From positions 1 to 40,058 of the forward strand of contig SVPG01000018.1 of assembly GCA_015065975.1 (NCBI GenBank): a DNA stretch of 40,058 nt, given 5' to 3'. Within the stretch, counting starts at the first letter, position 1; the number at the start of each line of letters is the position of its first letter. Of the stretch, positions 33,220 through 38,205 are shown piece after piece. A model generated the notes under the pieces. It was not told where the DNA came from and did not search any database. It worked only from the letters and a program-made list of their open reading frames with translations. This DNA comes from Oscillospiraceae bacterium (GTDB lineage: Bacteria; Bacillota; Clostridia; Oscillospirales; Acutalibacteraceae). A program made the position numbers and the translations under genes.

Positions 33220-33853
33220 AAAATGCAGTGTGCGCGTCGAGGACAATATCGGACTGGTTCATGCCTGTGCGAGACGGTATACGGGTAAGGGAATAGAATA
33301 CGAGGATCTTGTTCAGGTCGGGTGTATAGGGCTCATAAAGGCGGCGAAAGGCTTTGACGAAACGCGGCTCGTGCGCTTTTCGACCTATGCCGTGCCCGTG
33401 ATTCTCGGCGAGATAAAGGGAGTGTTTCGAAGCGGCGGAGCTGTGCGGGTGTCCCGCTCGATAAAAGAGCTCGGGATGAGAGCGCAGAAGCTGTCGGACG
33501 AGATATATCTCGCGAGCGGCACCCGACCGAAACTGTCCGAGCTTTCCGAAAGGCTCGGCGCTGATATCGAAGAGCTGACGGAAGCGGTCTGCGCGATGCA
33601 GATGCCGCTGTCGGTCGATGCGGAGGATTGGGTCGATATTCCTCAGCAGAGCTTTGAAAACGACCTGACCGAGAGCGTTGCGCTCAGTCAGGCGATAGGG
33701 GCGCTCGACAGCAGGAGCAGAAGTATAATAATGCTCAGATATTTCGGCGGTCTGACCCAGAGTGCAACGGCGCAAAGACTCGGTATGACGCAGGTGCAGG
33801 TATCGCGTGCCGAGAGCAAGGCCGTCGGAAAGCTTCGAGAGAAGCTCACATAA
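33197..33853 (+). CDS. sigF: RNA polymerase sigma factor SigF, N-terminally short
   Basis: A 218-residue sigma-70-family factor for early forespore genes. Region 2 is clear (EYEDLVQVGCIGLIKAAKGFDE, FSTYAVPVILGEIKGVFRSGG), then VSRSIKELG, region 3, and region 4 (LTQSATAQRLGMTQVQVSRAESKA). It lacks about 30 residues of region 1.2/early 2.1 seen in B. subtilis SigF. A stop codon in frame at 33179 rules out a longer form. The TTG at 33197, 4-6 bases after GGAGAAG, is the best start; GTG 33206 is possible. Confidence 0.93.
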   Translation: MSAVKEAEKCSVRVEDNIGLVHACARRYTGKGIEYEDLVQVGCIGLIKAAKGFDETRLVRFSTYAVPVILGEIKGVFRSGGAVRVSRSIKELGMRAQKLSDEIYLASGTRPKLSELSERLGADIEELTEAVCAMQMPLSVDAEDWVDIPQQSFENDLTESVALSQAIGALDSRSRSIIMLRYFGGLTQSATAQRLGMTQVQVSRAESKAVGKLREKLT

Positions 33854-33900
33854 TGGACCCCTTTTCATTTTCTATAAAACAATATAATAAGGAAGGAGGC

Positions 33901-33946
33901 AAAAAACAGGCCTGAGGGAAAGACACCGATTCCCTCAGGCCTGTTT
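33901..33946. terminator. Strong bidirectional terminator after sigF
   Basis: A perfect 17-bp stem (33904-33920 with 33930-33946) has a 9-base loop, six A on the left (T run for the minus strand) and GTTTGCGTTTT on the right. It serves both sigF and the convergent MIF-family gene. Confidence 0.9.
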
Positions 33947-33951
33947 GCGTT

Positions 33952-34293
33952 TTACAGATTGCTTCCGTTCCAGCCCCACTGATCGGTCGGGCTGTATTTT
34001 ACATATACGTGATCGGGTGCGATGCCGAGTTCGCCCGACAGTATATCGGTTATCTCGCCTGTCAGTCGGCTGCTCGAATCGGCAGAAGCCTTTCCGTAAA
34101 GAGCCACTTCGACGTATGCCATGGGCGAGTCACAGCTTCCTCTGAAATAGAGATCGCATTTATCCTCGAATCCGAGCATGAGCCAGCTCTCGCTCTTGCC
34201 GATGGCGGTTATGGCCTGACCGAGCTTTTTGGCAACGGAATCCTTCTGAGACTTGCTCATTTCCACGTTTACCTTGGTGTTGATAAAGGGCAT
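33952..34293 (-). CDS. MIF-family (macrophage migration inhibitory factor/tautomerase superfamily) protein
   Basis: A 113-residue protein. The catalytic N-terminal Pro2 after Met removal, MPFINTKVNVEMS, K33 and the C-terminal segment DHVYVKYSPTDQWGWNG are MIF signatures. Known relatives are trimeric keto-enol tautomerases (phenylpyruvate) and cytokine-like effectors in animals. No signal peptide. GTGAGGAAA precedes the ATG. It starts 22 bases after the S24 repressor gene without a hairpin, so it is probably in the repressor's transcript and under its operator. Whether it acts in metabolism or on the host is open. Confidence 0.92.
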   Translation of the reverse strand: MPFINTKVNVEMSKSQKDSVAKKLGQAITAIGKSESWLMLGFEDKCDLYFRGSCDSPMAYVEVALYGKASADSSSRLTGEITDILSGELGIAPDHVYVKYSPTDQWGWNGSNL

Positions 34294-34315
34294 AAAATTT
34301 CCTCACTTTCTTTAT

Positions 34316-34945
34316 TTACCAGTCGCGTATGCTTCGCACGACACGACCGACTATTCTAACCTGATCGATATCCTGACCCGTGAATACACGCGGCGGCCAG
34401 AAGGGGTTGAAGCTTACGAGTGCGATGCGGTTTTCGCCAGTCTCGTATTTTTTTACCAGACCGTCCTCACCGCCGACGATGAAAACGCCCGTCTGTCCGT
34501 CCTCGAGAGTGTCCTGAATGTGGACAAGCACCTTGTCGCCGCTGTTGAGAGCAGGGCTCATCGAATCGCCCGATACGATGAGATAGAAATGCTCATCGTC
34601 ACAGAAACGCCTGTCGGCCTGCATATAATCGACTATCTGTTCCTGTGCGATAACACCCGGACCTGCCGAAACGCTGCCAAGAACGGGGATACAACCCGCA
34701 GGACAGCGTGCGTCGGAGTTTTCACCAGCGAGCTTGGGTACATCGTAGCCCGCAAGCCACATAGGGTCACAGCCGAGTATCTGAGCCAGCTCGATGATAC
34801 GCTCGTGTTTTGCTTCGTACCTTCCCGAGAGATACTGGGAAATGGTCGATTTGTTTATGCCGCACGCAGCGCTCAGGTGAGCAGGCTTCATCGAACGCCA
34901 CTCGAGAGCCTCACGCAGTCTGGCGGCAAAGCTTTCGTTTTTCAT
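34316..34945 (-). CDS. XRE-HTH/S24 autocleaving repressor (LexA/CI-like)
   Basis: A 209-residue regulator. An N-terminal helix-turn-helix (about 20-52; HLSAACGINKSTISQYLSGR) is joined to a C-terminal S24 peptidase domain. The Ser of GDSMSP (S128) and Lys of LVKKYE (K165) form the Ser/Lys dyad, and SAGPG (A94-G95) fits the self-cleavage site. Such repressors lose DNA binding after RecA-stimulated or spontaneous cleavage. The ATG at 34945 is preferred over the in-frame start at 35026, which lies in the promoter. A palindrome in its own promoter suggests autoregulation. Could be a domesticated phage repressor; no other phage genes remain except perhaps the HTH gene at 35377. Confidence 0.92.
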   Translation of the reverse strand: MKNESFAARLREALEWRSMKPAHLSAACGINKSTISQYLSGRYEAKHERIIELAQILGCDPMWLAGYDVPKLAGENSDARCPAGCIPVLGSVSAGPGVIAQEQIVDYMQADRRFCDDEHFYLIVSGDSMSPALNSGDKVLVHIQDTLEDGQTGVFIVGGEDGLVKKYETGENRIALVSFNPFWPPRVFTGQDIDQVRIVGRVVRSIRDW

Positions 34946-34997
34946 ATCACACGCCCCTTTTCCATATTTATATACACTCTTGTCGATTCCTGATGAA

Positions 34998-35026
34998 ATT
35001 ATACACAAAATGTTTGTGTTTGTCAA
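34998..35026 (-). promoter_or_regulatory. Consensus promoter of the S24 repressor-MIF operon
   Basis: The minus strand has TTGACA (35026-35021), a 17-base spacer and TATAAT (35003-34998), a perfect match. The whole spacer is occupied by a palindrome. Confidence 0.9.
35003..35019. promoter_or_regulatory. Palindromic operator ACACAAA-N3-TTTGTGT
   Basis: Two perfect 7-base inverted half-sites (35003-35009, 35013-35019) lie between the -35 and -10 of the S24 repressor promoter. The most economical reading is an autoregulatory operator of that repressor. I saw no second copy in the divergent promoter at 35088-35116. Confidence 0.75.
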
Positions 35027-35087
35027 CTCGAAAAATGAAAATTACCATTAAAGGGAATCGAAAAGTTCCTAAATGCAAATAAATCGG

Positions 35088-35116
35088 TTGTTTTCAGGAC
35101 GATTATGTGCTATTAT
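35088..35116 (+). promoter_or_regulatory. Promoter of the Cys-rich/HTH gene pair
   Basis: TTGTTT (35088-35093), a 17-base spacer and TATTAT (35111-35116) with TG one base before it. It is divergent from the S24 repressor promoter. Confidence 0.62.
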
Positions 35117-35181
35117 AGGGTCACCGACAAGGGAAATACAGGTGCTTGTAAATTCATTATCTGAAAGGAAGGGATAGTTTA

Positions 35182-35376
35182 TTGAATCCATTCTGTGTCA
35201 ATGGCGGAGAATGCAGCGGATGTGGCGAATGTATTCGCAGGGAAAAGGAATTCGGAGAATGTGAACTGTGCGGACAGGCTATATGCTCGGGTGAGGAATA
35301 TTTCAACCTGTGCGGGGAGGTGCTGTGCGCAGACTGTGTGGAGATGTGCAGAAGAACTGCAGGGGAGGCGAGCTGA
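35182..35376 (+). CDS. Cysteine-rich miniprotein, probable zinc ribbon
   Basis: A 64-residue protein with 11 Cys. The N-terminal part has CSGCGEC; the C-terminal part has CELCGQAICSGEEYF, then LCGEVLCADCV, a LIM/zinc-ribbon-like spacing that could bind one or two zinc ions. TTG 35182 follows AAGGAAGGGATAG and is the only reasonable start. Its stop codon (TGA 35374-35376) is directly followed by the GTG of the next gene. No signal peptide. Function unknown; a DNA- or protein-binding adaptor for the neighbouring HTH protein is possible. Confidence 0.8.
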   Translation: MNPFCVNGGECSGCGECIRREKEFGECELCGQAICSGEEYFNLCGEVLCADCVEMCRRTAGEAS

Positions 35377-35721
35377 GTGAAGAAGGATAATATACGCGAT
35401 TACGCGGCGGAGGCGTTTCGGTTTTACGCACTCAGCAGAAGCGGAGAGGCAAGGAGCGATGACCCGGCAGCCCGTGCCGATATTGAGGCGGTTGACAGGG
35501 TCATACAGACGCTCAGAGATGAGCCTGATGGCGATCTTGCCATAAGATGTCTTGAGCTTGTGTATTTTTCACAGCCGAGAAAGCTTCCGGGACGAGGAGC
35601 GATATCGGACAGGGCGAGATATGCATCGGTTCAGCTCGGGCTGAGCGAGCCTGTTATTTACAGAAAGCTCAGACAGCTTCGAAGAAATCTTGCTCTCGAG
35701 CGTGGATTGCGGATCGGATAA
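35377..35721 (+). CDS. Small HTH protein (RinA/sigma-70 region 4-like)
   Basis: A 114-residue basic protein. Residues 1-60 are helical with AVDRVIQTLRDEPDGDLAIRCLELVYF. The C-terminal half (RARYASVQLGLSEPVIYRKLRQLRRNLALERG) reads as a helix-turn-helix like the phage late-gene activator RinA or sigma region 4. The start is GTG, with GGGGAGG eight bases upstream inside the Cys-rich gene, so the two are coupled. Together with the divergent S24 repressor it looks like a leftover or domesticated regulatory module of a mobile element. Its family is not certain. Confidence 0.75.
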   Translation: MKKDNIRDYAAEAFRFYALSRSGEARSDDPAARADIEAVDRVIQTLRDEPDGDLAIRCLELVYFSQPRKLPGRGAISDRARYASVQLGLSEPVIYRKLRQLRRNLALERGLRIG

Positions 35722-35726
35722 AAGAC

Positions 35727-35758
35727 AAAAGAGCTTCATCGACAGATGAAGCTCTTTT
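35727..35758. terminator. Bidirectional terminator after the HTH gene
   Basis: A perfect 14-bp stem (35727-35740 with 35745-35758) closed by GACA, with A-rich and T-rich arms. It also ends the convergent kinase-like gene at 35775. Confidence 0.88.
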
Positions 35759-35774
35759 TATGATGTAAGATAAA

Positions 35775-37289
35775 TTATTCCTCTTCCTCACAGCCTGCGG
35801 GGAGATGAATGGTGATTCTTGTTCCCTTGCCGGGGCTTGATTCAGCGTAGACATCGCCGCCCATTTTGACGATAACGCTGCGGGCGATGAAGAGACCCAT
35901 ACCTGTGCGGCGTCCGTCCTCGTTGGGAGATTCGTCGCCCATATAGCCAGCAACGAAAATGTAGGGCATTTCCTCGGGGGAGATTCCCTTGCCGCTGTCG
36001 TCAACGATGAGATCGATAAAATCGCCTGTGCGCTTTGCGGAGATAGCGATCTTGCCGCCCTCGTCGGTAAACTCAACAGCGTTGAAGAGGATCTGTGTCA
36101 GAGCGAAGATGAACCAGCGCTTGTCGACAACAACGTTGATGTCGAGACCCTTCCAGAGAAGGCCGATCTTCTTTTCCATGAAGAAGGGGGAGAAGCGCTT
36201 GAGACATTCCTTCACGAGAGTGGAGAAAACGTACTGTTTCGGCTCGAGCATATCGTCGATGTATTCGAGCTGGGTGAAAGCATAGATGCGGTCGAGCATG
36301 GCGTTGATGAACTCGCATTCCTTGCCGAAGAGAGCCTGGGTCTGCTTGTCCTCGATGCCTTCGATGTATTTAATCATTCGCAGGATATAGGGCTTTGTAT
36401 CTGCTGCCCAGACCTCAACGCAGTCTCTGTAAAGTATATCCTCGTCGCTCATATTCTCATAGAATGATTCGAGGGTCTGACCTGTGGTGGAAACCGCGGC
36501 GACAGCAGTCTCGGCAGAGCGCGGGAGGGGTACGGGGGTAAAGCCGTCCTCGTCGGGGATATCATCGGAAATCTCTTCAGCCTCATCTTCGGCGGGGATA
36601 TCTTCCTCTTCCTGCTCAGGCTCGGCAGGCTCTTCAGCCTCGGGCTGAACCTCCTCGGGCTCGATGTCCTCGATGAGGGTCTCTCTCTGCTCCTCGGGAG
36701 CGCCGATGACCATTACCGGCTTGAGGAAATCCTCCTGAGGCTCGTCGTCGAAGTTATCTTCAAAAGCGTCGTTGTCGTCCTCGAAATCGGTGACATCGTC
36801 TTCCTGCTCGAAGAAAGCGTCGTCCTGAGCACGCTCGTCGGAAATGACGGAGGATATCTCATTCTCGTTCTGATCGCGCTTTCTGAAAACGCCGCCGAAG
36901 CGTCCTCTCGGAGCGGCGGGAGCTGCGGGAACGAAGTCCTCTTCGTCGTCGCCGAAATCGTCAAGAGATGCGTCCTCCCATTCGTCATCGTCATACTCGT
37001 CTTCGACGGGCTGAGCGTGACGGAGGAAACGCTGCTCGTTGGGCATATCGTCCTGAGCATAGAACTGATCGTCTTCGGTATCAAGCTCGCGTTCGCTGCG
37101 CTTTCTCATTATCCATTCGATGAGGAAGAATATCGCCAGCACAAAGAATGCCGCCGCAACGGCGGGAATGGCGAGACGACCCTTTTTCTGAAGGATAACG
37201 TCCAGAATTATACCGACAACGGATATCGACATAAAAGTTATAACGCCGATAAAGATTATGTTCTTTTTGCGTGGTGAGCTCATTGGCAA
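35775..37289 (-). CDS. Histidine-kinase-like membrane ATPase lacking a phospho-acceptor His
   Basis: A 504-residue protein. Two transmembrane helices (about 11-33 and 40-60) with almost no loop are followed by a very acidic, probably disordered region (about 65-255, Asp/Glu/Pro). A helical segment (about 285-350) takes the dimerisation position, then comes an intact HATPase_c domain: N box LTQILFNAVEFT (N403), G1 DDSGKG (430-435), G2 GMGLF (463-467). The dimerisation helices contain no His; the only two His in the protein are H91 and H495. So a normal His-Asp relay is not possible. No response regulator gene is adjacent. TTG 37289 has AAAGG at seven bases; ATG 37283 is the alternative. Confidence 0.88.
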   Translation of the reverse strand: MPMSSPRKKNIIFIGVITFMSISVVGIILDVILQKKGRLAIPAVAAAFFVLAIFFLIEWIMRKRSERELDTEDDQFYAQDDMPNEQRFLRHAQPVEDEYDDDEWEDASLDDFGDDEEDFVPAAPAAPRGRFGGVFRKRDQNENEISSVISDERAQDDAFFEQEDDVTDFEDDNDAFEDNFDDEPQEDFLKPVMVIGAPEEQRETLIEDIEPEEVQPEAEEPAEPEQEEEDIPAEDEAEEISDDIPDEDGFTPVPLPRSAETAVAAVSTTGQTLESFYENMSDEDILYRDCVEVWAADTKPYILRMIKYIEGIEDKQTQALFGKECEFINAMLDRIYAFTQLEYIDDMLEPKQYVFSTLVKECLKRFSPFFMEKKIGLLWKGLDINVVVDKRWFIFALTQILFNAVEFTDEGGKIAISAKRTGDFIDLIVDDSGKGISPEEMPYIFVAGYMGDESPNEDGRRTGMGLFIARSVIVKMGGDVYAESSPGKGTRITIHLPAGCEEEE

Positions 37290-37328
37290 AACAACGCCTT
37301 TCTATAATAAATATCACTACAGCTTTCT

Positions 37329-37357
37329 ATTATATGGCAAGATTGAAGCTTAGTCAA
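37329..37357 (-). promoter_or_regulatory. Promoter of the kinase-like gene
   Basis: The minus strand has TTGACT (37357-37352), a 17-base spacer and TATAAT (37334-37329). It lies about 40 bases before the start codon. Confidence 0.85.
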
Positions 37358-37471
37358 TCGAACTTTTGTCCATCTTGCTATAAATCACAGAAAATTTACA
37401 AATAGTAACCGCATATTCAATGTCAGAGAAAATTTTAGGAACAAAAAATTGAAAAATATTTAAAAATGATA

Positions 37472-37500
37472 TTGACAAAGAGGCAAACTGCTAATACTAT
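37472..37500 (+). promoter_or_regulatory. Promoter of the acyl carrier protein gene
   Basis: TTGACA (37472-37477), a 17-base spacer and TACTAT (37495-37500), preceded by an A/T-rich stretch that may act as an UP element. AAGGAGG follows before the ATG. I saw no FapR- or FabT-like palindrome. Confidence 0.75.
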
Positions 37501-37551
37501 TTCATTAGGTCAAAAAACAGACTGGTAGAAATTATTAAGGAGGAATTACTG

Positions 37552-37779
37552 ATGGTCTTTGAAAAGATTAAGGCTATTCTGGCAGAGCAGTTCGACGTTG
37601 AGGAGGACACCATCACAATGGAGACAAACATCCAGGATGATCTCGGTGCCGATTCTCTTGACGTTGTCGATCTTATGATGTCTATCGAGGACGAGTTTGA
37701 GTTTGAGGTCGCAGATAACGAGCTTGAGAACGTCAGAACAGTTGACGAGCTTGTCAAGTTTGTTGAGCAGAAGATCTGA
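37552..37779 (+). CDS. acpP: Acyl carrier protein
   Basis: A 75-residue acidic four-helix carrier protein. The Ser of DSLDVVDL (residues 34-41, Ser35) receives the 4'-phosphopantetheine arm, and the DDLGADSLD context is that of fatty-acid-synthesis ACP. It starts at ATG 37552 after AAGGAGGAAT. Unlike the usual fab operon arrangement it is alone between its own promoter and terminator, so it is probably expressed separately. A second, operon-borne ACP may exist elsewhere in the genome. Confidence 0.95.
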   Translation: MVFEKIKAILAEQFDVEEDTITMETNIQDDLGADSLDVVDLMMSIEDEFEFEVADNELENVRTVDELVKFVEQKI

Positions 37780-37804
37780 TCTGCGAATAAATAAAGATTT
37801 AATT

Positions 37805-37853
37805 AAAAAAGCTTTTCCCGACCGTGAGCTTACGGCAGGGAAAAGCTTTTTTC
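37805..37853. terminator. Strong terminator after acpP, bidirectional
   Basis: A perfect 15-bp outer stem (37805-37819 with 37838-37852) with an inner CCGT/ACGG stem (37822-37825 with 37832-37835); A run on the left and T run on the right. It also ends the convergent DUF2185 gene. Confidence 0.9.
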
Positions 37854-37854
37854 T

Positions 37855-38205
37855 TTATGAAAGACCTATCCAGTCGGTCGAGACCGAAACGTCCACCCAT
37901 CTTCCGTCGTCCGCCATTTCGTAAGCGGAATAGGGAGGCGAGTGGAGATTTTCGACGATCTCGGGACAGTAATTTGCGACGATGTTGACGTCGTAAATGC
38001 CGTTGAGACGGCGGTTTGAAAGGTACTCGGAGGTCTCCGTTCCCGCAAAGAAACGCCAGCCGCTGTCCTGACGGTATTCGGGCATGACCCGATACATCAG
38101 CTTGACGGGGAGTCCTGTGACGAGTATGGTGTCGGGAACGAGACACAGCCCGAACCCTGTTGCGATCGGTCTTATCTGATCGGGTGGGATCTTGAATTTT
38201 TTCAT
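37855..38205 (-). CDS. DUF2185 (Imm33-like) protein
   Basis: A 116-residue protein. The core YRQDSGWRFFAGTETSEYL, then IYDVNIVANYCPEIVENLHSPPYSAYE, matches DUF2185/immunity-protein-33 domains as I know them. The usual pattern is a DSGW-RF-GxE segment followed by a DVNTIANYDP-like segment. Members are often encoded near polymorphic toxins but are also common as lone genes. Here the ATG overlaps the GH13 gene's stop by four bases, so it is translated with an enzyme of alpha-glucan metabolism; no toxin is visible. Role in this context unknown. Confidence 0.82.
   Translation of the reverse strand: MKKFKIPPDQIRPIATGFGLCLVPDTILVTGLPVKLMYRVMPEYRQDSGWRFFAGTETSEYLSNRRLNGIYDVNIVANYCPEIVENLHSPPYSAYEMADDGRWVDVSVSTDWIGLS

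Noticed and set aside
33952-35721. An intact prophage or integrative element around the S24 repressor
   Set aside because: No integrase, attachment repeats or structural genes; only the repressor and a small HTH protein hint at mobile ancestry.
37358-37371. LexA-like box CGAAC-N4-GTCCA upstream of the kinase-like gene
   Set aside because: Right half matches poorly and it lies outside the -35/-10 region, so damage control is not supported.
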